From contig NZ_AP018222.1 of assembly GCF_002368035.1 (NCBI RefSeq), positions 3,651,534 through 3,715,533 on the forward strand: 64,000 bases of DNA, read 5' to 3'. Of the stretch, positions 37,740-45,839 are shown one piece after another (position 1 is the first letter of the stretch; the number at the start of each line of letters is the position of its first letter). The notes under the pieces are model-generated. The model searched no databases. It was not told where the DNA came from and worked only from the letters and a program-made list of their open reading frames with translations. This stretch comes from Nostoc linckia NIES-25 (lineage in GTDB: Bacteria > Cyanobacteriota > Cyanobacteriia > Cyanobacteriales > Nostocaceae). A program made the translations under genes and the position numbers.

Positions 37740-38268
37740 GGCGCTATCCTAAGACTCTACATTGACGTAAATTCATTTATACGATTAGATACACCCAGAC
37801 GCAGGCTATTAACGGAAAACGAAATTTGGTTTTTTTTACCAAAAAGGCAGGAGTTAAAAGGCAGGGGGCAGGAGGTTACGAGTATTAATTAAAGCCCCGG
37901 CTTCGCTCGGCTTTAACACTGAGCGTAGTCGAAGTGTTAAAACTTTAGCTCTCGGTTTGGCTGAGTAAAAACCAATAATTATACTGACGCTGCTTGCAGC
38001 AAAGTATAAAGCGCGTCTGAGCGCCAGCTTCCGGCAATCTGAACTTTGTAAGAGAACGTCCTTAATTTAAATCCCACTTTTTTAAAGATGGATTCCTCCT
38101 GCCTCCTGCCTTCTGCCTTCTACCTCCTGTCTCCTGAACATTTGATTAATTTCAGTAACAAGCTGTAGCCAGGGGTACACAAGTCCAGTCTATTCTAGCC
38201 TTCAAGTTGTTGGCAGCTAAATTTAATCGAAATTCATGAGTTGATTTTTTTCTTAAATTTATACCCTT
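37740..38268. other. intergenic gap between divergent genes
   Basis: It contains an inverted repeat AACACT...AGTGTT around GAGCGTAGTCGA (37915-37939), similar to the GACTACGCTCAGTG repeats common in this group, plus GGCAGGGGG-type units. The promoter of the phosphatase gene should lie near 38200. No gene is seen. Confidence 0.5.
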
Positions 38269-40263
38269 ATGATTTCTATTCAACCGAGAATTTATTGTAT
38301 AAATCCAACGTGTAACGACCCTATAAATCCTGAGGAAAATGCTGTTTGTGCCAGTTGCCAAACTCCCCTAGTTCGCCGCTATCTCTGGGCTGTTGGCTCG
38401 GTATCCGCCACAATACCGCCAGGTACAAAGGTAGCAAATAGATATGATGTAATTAGCTACCAAGTTTGGCTCGATAGTCAACCTGGACTCTTGCCAGATG
38501 TACCTGAGGAATTGCCAAAAGTAGTAATTCCTTATTTACGGTTACATCAAGAACGGTTACATTTACCTCAAGTTTATGGGTTTGCTCGTGGCGTTGAGGA
38601 AAGTGCGGGCGATATTCTCTTATTGGAAAATGTACCGATAGATGAAACCGGACATATTTACCCCAGTATTACTGAGGCATGGGAGCAAGCAACGGCGGTA
38701 AGACAAGTTTATTGGCTGTGGCAAATTCTCCAACTTTGGACACCTTTATCAGAATGGGGACTTAGCCGCAGTTTATTGGTGCGAGATAATTTGAGAGTCC
38801 AAGGTTGGTGTGTGCGATTGTTGCAATTTTACCAAACACCAACAGCGGAGAAACTGAGTTTACGACATTTAGGACTATGTTGGCAGCCTTGGGTCGCGTC
38901 TGCAAAAACATCCATAGCGAAACGATTGCAGAATATAGTCCAGCAGATGTGTGAAACTCAGGTGGAGTTAGATGCGATCGCTACTCAACTGAATAATTTA
39001 TTATTAGCATCTGCGGCAGAGTTACCGTTAAGTCTCAAGGTGGCAGGCTCTACAGATACTGGCCGAGTAATGGTGCAAAATGAAGATACTTGTTATCCTA
39101 ATGTTTTGAATGATGGCGATCGCTTACTACCTCAGTTGTCGATTGTTTGCGATGGTATTGGCGGACATGAAGGCGGTGAAGTTGCTAGCCGCTTAGCGGT
39201 GGAGTCTGTAAAGTTGCAAATTCGCGTTTTGTTAGCGGAAGTAGTAGCCCAAAATCAACTTGTATCGCCACAGTTGTTGCAAGAACAACTAGAAGCAAGC
39301 TTGCGAGTAGCGAATAATGTGATTTCTGCCCGCAATGACGAGCAAAATCGCCAAGGCAGAGAACGCATGGCGACAACCATTGTCATGGCTGTGCAAGTTC
39401 CACAACAAATTGATACTATTTCTGGGCAGCAATCAAACAATAGCCACGAACTATACTTAGCTCATGTTGGTGATAGCCGTGCTTATTGGATTACTCCAAA
39501 TTATTGTCAGCTATTAACAATAGATGATGATGTAGCAGCGCGGGAAGTGCGTTTTGCCAAAAGCTTGTATCGCAAGGCACTTTTGAGACCAGATGCTACT
39601 GCCTTAACTCAAGCTTTGGGAACAAGAGATTCTGAATCTTTGCGTCTGACCATTGGGCGTTTCATTCTGGAAGAAGATGGTATATTGTTGCTGTGTTCTG
39701 ATGGTTTAAGCGATCGCAACTGTGTCGAACAATTTTGGCGCGATTATACAAAACCCGTGTTTGCAGGTGAAGTCACGCTTGAAGATGCTGTGGGCAATTG
39801 GATTAACCTGGCAAACGAAAAAAATGGGCGTGATAATATCTCGGTTGTTTTGACTTATTGCCGTGTTTCTGAAGAATATGTACCACCAGTTACTCCCACG
39901 CCACCAGTTGAAGTTCTAGAACCAGAAATAGAACAACTAGTAGAAGAAGAAGAATTGCCAGAACTAGAAGAAGAACTAACTTCTTTTACAGAAAGTTCTG
40001 AAGAATCACTAGACTTGGATTTAGATTTAGATACTCCAAAGGAACCAGTCACAATTCCTACAACGCCAGAAATTCCACCAACTTTAATCGAAAAACCTCG
40101 TTTGCGTAAACCTTTGCTAATGCTGGGGGGAGTGTTGGCGTTGCTTGTAGGGGGTACAGGTATAGGATTATTAGCTTGGTCGCAAATTAATCCTCAAGGC
40201 TTTGGGCAAATGTGTCGGCAATTGCCTTCAAGAGTACAGCAGGTGTGTCCGGGTGGAAAGTAG
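38269..40263 (+). CDS. PP2C-type protein phosphatase with 4-Cys prefix and membrane anchor
   Basis: A 664-residue protein. Residues 10-30 hold CINPTC and CASC, a four-Cys motif known as a prefix in cyanobacterial Ser/Thr kinases. A domain of unknown type follows (about 40-240). The PP2C domain (about 260-540) contains CDGIGGHEGGEVAS, HVGDSRAYWI, CSDGLSDR and GRDNISVVL, so the metal-binding Asp residues are kept. Next come a Glu-rich linker and a C-terminal membrane helix (about 614-638). It should dephosphorylate Ser/Thr proteins at the membrane. Its partner kinase is not adjacent. Confidence 0.9.
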   Translation: MISIQPRIYCINPTCNDPINPEENAVCASCQTPLVRRYLWAVGSVSATIPPGTKVANRYDVISYQVWLDSQPGLLPDVPEELPKVVIPYLRLHQERLHLPQVYGFARGVEESAGDILLLENVPIDETGHIYPSITEAWEQATAVRQVYWLWQILQLWTPLSEWGLSRSLLVRDNLRVQGWCVRLLQFYQTPTAEKLSLRHLGLCWQPWVASAKTSIAKRLQNIVQQMCETQVELDAIATQLNNLLLASAAELPLSLKVAGSTDTGRVMVQNEDTCYPNVLNDGDRLLPQLSIVCDGIGGHEGGEVASRLAVESVKLQIRVLLAEVVAQNQLVSPQLLQEQLEASLRVANNVISARNDEQNRQGRERMATTIVMAVQVPQQIDTISGQQSNNSHELYLAHVGDSRAYWITPNYCQLLTIDDDVAAREVRFAKSLYRKALLRPDATALTQALGTRDSESLRLTIGRFILEEDGILLLCSDGLSDRNCVEQFWRDYTKPVFAGEVTLEDAVGNWINLANEKNGRDNISVVLTYCRVSEEYVPPVTPTPPVEVLEPEIEQLVEEEELPELEEELTSFTESSEESLDLDLDLDTPKEPVTIPTTPEIPPTLIEKPRLRKPLLMLGGVLALLVGGTGIGLLAWSQINPQGFGQMCRQLPSRVQQVCPGGK

Positions 40264-40314
40264 GGAATGGGGCATTGGTTGGCAATAATAAAAGCGGGAG
40301 CCACTTTCCCCAAC

Positions 40315-40510
40315 TCGGAGGTGACCTTCTTTAACTTAGAGGTGACCTTTCTTAACTCGAAGGTGACCTCGCCAAACTTAGAGGTGACCTCGCCAAACTT
40401 AGAGGTGACCTTCCTCAACTCAGAGGTGACCTTTCTTAACTCGAAGGTGACCTCGCCAAACTTAGAGGTGACCTTCCTCAACTCAGAGGTGACCTCGCTT
40501 AACTCGGAAG
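40315..40510. repeat. 21-bp tandem repeat, nine units
   Basis: GGTGACC occurs at 40320 and then every 21 bp through 40488, nine times with exact spacing. The intervening 14 bases vary among a few types (TTCCTCAACTCAGA, TCGCCAAACTTAGA, TTTCTTAACTCGAA). An open frame at 40267-40518 would read it as a heptapeptide repeat (EVTFLNS type), and the minus strand is open too. I treat it as non-coding for lack of other evidence. Confidence 0.9.
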
Positions 40511-40570
40511 CGGTGTAGTAAAAGTTTAAAAGCGATGTCTACGACGGGCTACGCCAACGCACCACAGATT

Positions 40571-40603
40571 ACTTTACATGATTTTGGGAAGGGCGATCGC
40601 TAG
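40571..40603. repeat. 33-bp direct repeat, left arm
   Basis: ACTTTACATGA then TTTTGGGAAGGGCGATCGC: the same 33 bases with one change recur at 40914-40946, bracketing the 231-bp MITE-like element. This may be a duplication made when the element arrived. Confidence 0.75.
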
Positions 40604-40667
40604 CTTATCTAATACTGTGTTTATTTATAGCGATCGTACCAGACATGCAGCGTTTTTCAGTACATGG

Positions 40668-40898
40668 GTAGGGTCTTTAGCATTGTTCATTGGTGTCAAC
40701 TTAACGCGAAACCCTGATGAAAACGTGATGAGCGAGTTCTACTCATTTACCATCAAGATCCGGGTTACCCCACCCCGGCTTTGCTGACGCAAAACCTCCC
40801 CTCCCCGATGCCTTGGGGAGGGGCTGGGGGTGGGGTAAAACGATTGTGGGGCAATTTGAGCTTAAGTTGACACCACTGAACAATGCTAAAGCCCCTAC
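40668..40898. mobile_element. GGTGTCAAC MITE-like element (copy 2, 231 bp with extended ends)
   Basis: The terminal inverted repeat extends over about 37 bp: from the left GTAGGGTCTTTAGCATTG then TTCATTGGTGTCAACTTAA, mirrored at the right with only a few mismatches. The core 40692-40874 matches 31428-31614. An inner GTTACCCCACCCC/GGGGTGGGGTAA pair surrounds CCCCTCCCC...GGGGAGGGG, so the whole element can fold into one long hairpin. It is 150 bp upstream of the effector/NACHT module. Confidence 0.8.
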
Positions 40899-40913
40899 GA
40901 AGATCTCTACCTC

Positions 40914-40946
40914 ACTTTACATGACTTTGGGAAGGGCGATCGCTAG
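40914..40946. repeat. 33-bp direct repeat, right arm
   Basis: Partner of 40571-40603, with one mismatch at the twelfth base. It lies about 100 bp before the start codon of the small effector-like gene and may overlap its promoter region. Confidence 0.75.
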
Positions 40947-41049
40947 TTATTTTATGTAAATGGTAAAATGTTCATGATTTTACTGAAAATCTTATACGCA
41001 CTACGGAGACCATACGATAATGGAGAAGTGGTGACTTTGAGTAATTAAA

Positions 41050-41463
41050 ATGACCGAACCAGTAACTACGATCGCAGCAGGGGCAATTCTTAACCTCGCA
41101 TTTCAGGAGTTTGCTAAATCGGGGGCTGGGGAAGTCGCCAAGAAGACTGTGGGCGGGGCGATTTCTTTGGCGAAGGAGCTACGGGATAAAATCACTGCTA
41201 AATTTAAAGGAAATGCTAAAGCAGAAGCGGCGATCGCAGCAGTGGAAACAGACCATTCTCCAGCAGCGCTGAGCAAGTTGGAAGTGTATTTAGATGATGC
41301 CATAACCGATGATGCTGTGTTTGCGGCGGATTTACGGCAGGTGGCACAGCAGATTATTAATATTCAAAATCAAACTACCTCCAATCGAGAGTATAAAAAC
41401 TACGGGCGCGACCAAATCAATATCGAAAAAATTGAAGGTAATCCCAGAATTGGCGGGTCGTAG
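41050..41463 (+). CDS. small helical effector-like protein with GRDQI motif
   Basis: A 137-residue protein encoded immediately before the NACHT-TPR receptor. Residues 1-100 look helical, with an amphipathic/hydrophobic N-terminus (VTTIAAGAILNLAFQEF), a Gly/Ala-rich stretch and charged helices. Residues 113-131 (REYKNYGRDQINIEKIEG) match residues 8-24 of the next protein. In known bacterial amyloid-signalling pairs, a membrane-targeting Bell-like domain carries such a motif at its C-terminus and is triggered by an NLR carrying it at the N-terminus. I infer that role here; no catalytic domain is seen. The start ATG has only a weak ribosome site. Confidence 0.7.
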   Translation: MTEPVTTIAAGAILNLAFQEFAKSGAGEVAKKTVGGAISLAKELRDKITAKFKGNAKAEAAIAAVETDHSPAALSKLEVYLDDAITDDAVFAADLRQVAQQIINIQNQTTSNREYKNYGRDQINIEKIEGNPRIGGS

Positions 41464-41465
41464 GC

Positions 41466-44400
41466 ATGGGAAAAGGGGGTAGGCGGGAGTATGGCAACCA
41501 AGGACGCGACCAAATTATCATCGAGCAGGTGGATGGCGATGTACTGCTCAAGTCACAAGAAACGGTGCGCCCTCCCGCCGAACGGGATTTACTAGCAATA
41601 GTCAAACAATGGGTTGAATCCAGACTTGAAGGACAACTGCACCATGCTGTCAGGCTGAATTTGCACAAGCAGACTCAGCCGCAACAGGTTCGTCCTTGGG
41701 GTATGGAGGTAAAGGTGGCGATCGCTCAACCGAGTCGGTTATTATCACCGGAAACGACTATTGGGGAAGTATTTGACCAATGTGCGGGACGGTTACTGAT
41801 TTTGGGCGAACCGGGGGCAGGTAAAACCACAAGCTTGCTAGACCTAGCTGTAGAACTACTGCAAAGGGCAAAAGACGATCCGCAACAGCGCATTCCTGTG
41901 GTGGTGGATCTTTCCGATTGGCAACCAACCACATCTCAATTAGCTTCTAGTCAGAGTGGGGCTACATCTAGATTCCGGCGGGTTTCCCAAAAAAATCTCT
42001 CTGAGTCTCTTCCCGAACAAGCCCCTATTTGGTCGATGCCCAATTGGCTGGCTAGTAAGGTGCGAGAGAGATATGGCTTTTTACCGCGCCAAATTAAACA
42101 ATGGCTAGAAGAGAAACGCTTAATACCTTTGCTCGATGGGCTGGATGAAGTGCGCCCAGAGTATCAGCAGGATTGCGTGCGGGCAATTAACGAGTGGTTA
42201 AAATCAGATTTGCGTCCCAGAGAAATAGCCTTGTGCTGTCGGCGCGAGCAGTATGAGGCTTATACTCAAAAGCTGGAATTTGATGGAGCCGTTTATCTTC
42301 AAGACTTGACCGACGAACAAATCCAGACTTTTCTCACAGAGACGAACCGAGATGACCTCAAAGAAAGCTTGGTAGCGGATGCGGATTTCCTGGCGTTGAT
42401 TCGCAGACCGTTGTTGCTGTCAATGGCGGTACTTGCCTATAAAGAACTAGAGCCAACCCAGTGGCGGCGGGCAACTTCAGCGGGCGATCGCTTAAATCTA
42501 CTGTTAGATGCCTATGTGCGACGAATGCTAACACAGGATACCCCTAGCCGCGCTTATCGTCACCGAAAAATTCCTAGCCCCCAACAGAGTCAGAAGTGGT
42601 TAGAAATTCTGGCGTTAGAGCTTTTGCAAGAATCAGAAACCGAGTTGTTGATTGAGCAAATTGGAATAACATGGCTGTCAACATCCCTTCAAAAATGGCT
42701 ATTCACTATTTTTGCCGTAATCTGTTGGGGGCTAATTGTTGGTGTAATTTGTTGGGGGCTAATTCTTGCTGTAATTTTTTGGGGACAATTCTATAGGTTA
42801 ATTCATTTACCTCGGATTGCGGAAAGCTCTCGCTTTTGGCTGGGATTTGGGATTGGCTCTTTATATGGCTTGGCACGCGGAATTAATGTCTTAAAGAATT
42901 TGCCACAAATACAATCAGCTGCGGGAGGCATTCAAATCTCATTGTCTAGTCTCAAACGACAAAAGGTATTACGCAGGCTGTCATCTTGGAAGACTATATT
43001 AGTCTTTACTCAAATTAGCGTACTAATCCATAAATTAAATGAATTAACCATTTTGAATGGATTAACCATTCCAACATTAGACTTCAACTTTCAAGAATGG
43101 CGCTTCAAAATTAAAACACTATCAGTTCCAAATCAGGGAATTAGGAACTTGTGGCGAAATGCAATCCCGGTTACCTTAACATTCGTGCTGTTCCATACCT
43201 TGATAGTCTGTCTTGCACAACGTTCAACGTCTTCCTTTGATTACATTGTGTTAAATTCCTTGTCCATAGCTCCGCTACTATGGATTGGGTTTGGGGGGGG
43301 ATATGTCTGCATCAATCATTTTCTAGTGCGTTTATCTTTGTGTTGCACTAACTCGATCCCTTGGCACTATGCTCGTTTTCTCAATTATGCTACAGAACGA
43401 CTATTGCTCCAGCGTGCTGGTGGTCGCTATCGTTTCATGCATGACTTGTTGAGACAGTCTCTTGCTCAACGTAGAATCGACACCCATCCACACCTAATTA
43501 GTTCTCAAGTTTTTTTTCGTTGCGGTGAAAGCTACCGTTCGATGGAGCAGTATGATAAAGCATTACAGAACTTTGATCGCGCCATTGAACTTTACCCTCG
43601 ATATGTGGAGGCGATGGCAAAGCGTGGCAATACCTATTGCTTGATGGAACGCTACGAAGATGGGCTGCAAGATTTCAATCGTGTCATCGAACTTAACCCC
43701 CAAGATGAGAAGACGCTCGCAAATCGTGGCCAAGCCTATCGGTTGATGGAACGCTACGAAAAAGCTCTGCAAGACTTCGACCGCGCTATTGAACTTAACC
43801 CCCTATACGATGAGGCGATCGCAAATCGAGGTTTTACCTATTGCTTAATGAAACGCTATGAAGAAGCACTGCAAGACTTCAATCGTGCCATTGAACTTGA
43901 CCCAGAATATGAGTGGGCGATCGCAAATCGAGGTTTTACCTATGGCTCAATGAAACGCTATGAAGAAGCGCTGCAAGACTTCAATCGCGCCATCGAACTA
44001 AACCCTAACTATGAGTGGGTGATGGCAAATCGTGGCCAAGCCTATCGGTTGATGGAACGCTACGAAGATGCATTGCAAGACTTCGATCGCGCCATTGAAC
44101 TTGACCCCAAATATGAGTGGGCGATCGTAAATCGAGGCGTTACCTATCGGTTGATGGAACGCTACGAAGATGCATTGCAAGAATTCGATCGCGTCATCGA
44201 ACTTGACCCCAAATATAAGTGGGCGATCGCAAGTCGAGGGGAAACCTATCGCTTGATGGAACGCTACGACCAAGCGCTGCAAGATTTCAATTGCGCCATT
44301 CAACTTAACCCCGAATATGATTTTGCGATCGCAAGTCGAGGGGAAACCTATCGCTTGATGGAACGCTACGACCAAGCGCTGCAAGATTTTAATCGTGCTA

Positions 44401-44861
44401 TTGAACTTGACCCCAAATATAAGTGGGCGATGGCACATCGAGGGGAAACCTATCGCTTGATGGAACGCTACGACCAAGCGCTGCAAGATTTTAATCGCGC
44501 CATCGAACTCGATCCTAAAGATGATTGGTATCGATACCTTCGCGCCGTTGTCTACCTCGCTCTCCAGCAAACCGATTCCGCTGAAGCTGATTTAAACATT
44601 GCCATCGAAATCGCCCACCAAAAACACACCGAAAAACCAGATAATTCTAGAAATACCTTCAACCTAGCACTTTATCATCTCGTTGCAGGCAATCTCTTAA
44701 CCGCCCAAGAGTTATATCAGACTACACTTGAGCAGACTCCTTTGCAAACCCAGGTCCGAGATGCCATTCAAGATTTGAAGGATTTGCTGCGGGTGTTTCC
44801 TGAAAATACCTATGCTCAGCAAGTAAAAGCATTACTAGAGAAGAAACTCAAATTACATTAA
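41466..44861 (+). CDS. NACHT-TPR STAND receptor (bacterial NLR-like)
   Basis: A 1131-residue STAND ATPase. Residues 7-26 carry EYGNQGRDQIIIEQVDGD, shared with the upstream protein. The NACHT domain follows with Walker A GEPGAGKTT (114-122), Walker B LIPLLDGLDEV (219-229) and LCCRREQYE. Hydrophobic segments at about 413-447, 565-586 and 593-620 suggest membrane attachment. Next is a short helical block (RYRFMHDLLRQSLAQ). Ten near-identical 34-residue TPRs (about 680-1020) and two degenerate ones form the sensor. The gene starts 2 bp after the upstream stop, so the two are one operon. Its likely job is ligand sensing leading to activation of the small partner, as in antiphage NLRs. Confidence 0.88.
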   Translation: MGKGGRREYGNQGRDQIIIEQVDGDVLLKSQETVRPPAERDLLAIVKQWVESRLEGQLHHAVRLNLHKQTQPQQVRPWGMEVKVAIAQPSRLLSPETTIGEVFDQCAGRLLILGEPGAGKTTSLLDLAVELLQRAKDDPQQRIPVVVDLSDWQPTTSQLASSQSGATSRFRRVSQKNLSESLPEQAPIWSMPNWLASKVRERYGFLPRQIKQWLEEKRLIPLLDGLDEVRPEYQQDCVRAINEWLKSDLRPREIALCCRREQYEAYTQKLEFDGAVYLQDLTDEQIQTFLTETNRDDLKESLVADADFLALIRRPLLLSMAVLAYKELEPTQWRRATSAGDRLNLLLDAYVRRMLTQDTPSRAYRHRKIPSPQQSQKWLEILALELLQESETELLIEQIGITWLSTSLQKWLFTIFAVICWGLIVGVICWGLILAVIFWGQFYRLIHLPRIAESSRFWLGFGIGSLYGLARGINVLKNLPQIQSAAGGIQISLSSLKRQKVLRRLSSWKTILVFTQISVLIHKLNELTILNGLTIPTLDFNFQEWRFKIKTLSVPNQGIRNLWRNAIPVTLTFVLFHTLIVCLAQRSTSSFDYIVLNSLSIAPLLWIGFGGGYVCINHFLVRLSLCCTNSIPWHYARFLNYATERLLLQRAGGRYRFMHDLLRQSLAQRRIDTHPHLISSQVFFRCGESYRSMEQYDKALQNFDRAIELYPRYVEAMAKRGNTYCLMERYEDGLQDFNRVIELNPQDEKTLANRGQAYRLMERYEKALQDFDRAIELNPLYDEAIANRGFTYCLMKRYEEALQDFNRAIELDPEYEWAIANRGFTYGSMKRYEEALQDFNRAIELNPNYEWVMANRGQAYRLMERYEDALQDFDRAIELDPKYEWAIVNRGVTYRLMERYEDALQEFDRVIELDPKYKWAIASRGETYRLMERYDQALQDFNCAIQLNPEYDFAIASRGETYRLMERYDQALQDFNRAIELDPKYKWAMAHRGETYRLMERYDQALQDFNRAIELDPKDDWYRYLRAVVYLALQQTDSAEADLNIAIEIAHQKHTEKPDNSRNTFNLALYHLVAGNLLTAQELYQTTLEQTPLQTQVRDAIQDLKDLLRVFPENTYAQQVKALLEKKLKLH

Positions 44862-45386
44862 CCTGAATTCGACGGAGCTAAAAAAACGATTGTGTATCAT
44901 ATCAAAATCATCAGACCTGCTTTGAAGATAGGGAGTAGGGAGTAGGAAGTGGGGAGTAGGGACAGGGGGAAAGTTTAAAGGGAAAAGGGAAAAGGAATAA
45001 ATTTAATCTTGCCCCTTTCCCCATGCCCTATGCCCAATGCCCAGAAAATTGTTGAGAGAGTTGACCTAAGGAACATCCTAGAGTGAAGATAATAGGGTTG
45101 TATCTGTTGCCAAAGTAGTAAAGACATCTGATATCGCTTGATTTTTTTCGTTTTCCTGGTTTTGGGGTAAAAGCGGAGGGTGAGGGCGATACGCGTTAAC
45201 GCTGCAAAAAACTTAGAAAAGTATGCACGGATGGCTAAAACGTGCCTGGACGCGGAGGGTTGAATGCGCCGTCGCACCCCTGTGAAGTGTCAAGAAATAG
45301 CTGATTAAATCGAATTTGAAGCGGTTTAATCATATATTTTGTAGCAGATACTTGTGGAAAAGCAAATGCTAGGTGTAAATGTGGTT
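44862..45386. other. intergenic gap, 525 bp
   Basis: It contains GGGAGTA heptads (44931-44962) and a partial dispersed repeat with AATAAATTTAATCTTGCCCC (about 44955-45045). A non-repetitive stretch follows with no convincing gene. The ftrV promoter must lie near its right end. Confidence 0.5.
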
Positions 45387-45608
45387 ATGAAAGTTGGCGA
45401 TCGCGTGCGCGTTAAAGATTCGGTGGTAGTCTATCATCATCCCGAACATCGAAATCAGGCTTTTGACATCAAAGGCACAGAAGGTGAAGTCATAGGTATT
45501 GTCACTCAATGGCAAGGTAGACCTGTAAGCGCTAATCTGCCGATTTTAGTCCAGTTTACTAAAAAATTTAAAGCACATTTACGTGAAAATGAGTTAGAAG
45601 TAATTTAA
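45387..45608 (+). CDS. ftrV: ferredoxin-thioredoxin reductase, variable (alpha) chain
   Basis: A 73-residue SH3-like subunit of the ferredoxin-thioredoxin reductase that passes electrons from photosystem I to thioredoxin. The start ATG 45387 gives MKVGDRVRVKDSVVVYHHPE, matching the family. A longer start at 45366 is possible. NQAFDIKGTEGEV and GRPVSANLPILVQF are diagnostic. The catalytic chain ftrC is not in the window. Confidence 0.93.
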   Translation: MKVGDRVRVKDSVVVYHHPEHRNQAFDIKGTEGEVIGIVTQWQGRPVSANLPILVQFTKKFKAHLRENELEVI

Positions 45609-45609
45609 T

Positions 45610-45831
45610 TCATCGGCGGCGAAACCACTGGAAAATATTCAGTTCGCCGCGCATTTTTTGTAAGTCTTGGCGGTTGCGTTCTGCCGTAGAGTAATACCAT
45701 TCACAATGACGCCGAAACTCTTCCCGCGTCTTAACTTCATGATAAAACTGATGTGTGGTTTGGTAAGTTGCAAAGCCTTCCTCTATTTGGGGTTGAGGCG
45801 ATGGAATAATATAAGGTAAATTTTTAGACAT
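45610..45831 (-). CDS. small conserved-looking hypothetical protein
   Basis: A 73-residue protein from ATG 45831 (MSKNLPYIIPSPQPQIEEGF). It is rich in Arg, Glu and Tyr near the middle (REEFRRHCEWYYSTAERNRQDLQKMRGEL) and ends FQWFRRR. It is soluble and helical, family not recognised. It lies 8 bp downstream of the YdcF gene, so they probably form an operon. It is convergent with ftrV, with one base between stop codons. Confidence 0.65.
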   Translation of the reverse strand: MSKNLPYIIPSPQPQIEEGFATYQTTHQFYHEVKTREEFRRHCEWYYSTAERNRQDLQKMRGELNIFQWFRRR

Positions 45832-45839
45832 AACGTTAA

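Noticed and set aside
40194..40518. Open frames on both strands through the 21-bp repeat (83 and 95 codons)
   Set aside because: A 21-bp unit without stops is automatically open. No ribosome site or conserved non-repeat part was seen, so it is kept only as a finding.
43563..44570. Long antisense frames (69 and 190 codons) opposite the TPR array
   Set aside because: Repetitive TPR coding sequence keeps the opposite strand open; the products are mirror repeats without start signals.
44975..45277. 100-codon minus-strand frame between the NLR and ftrV
   Set aside because: Its C-terminal part is dispersed repeat sequence (KFIPFPFSL) and the rest shows no family features.
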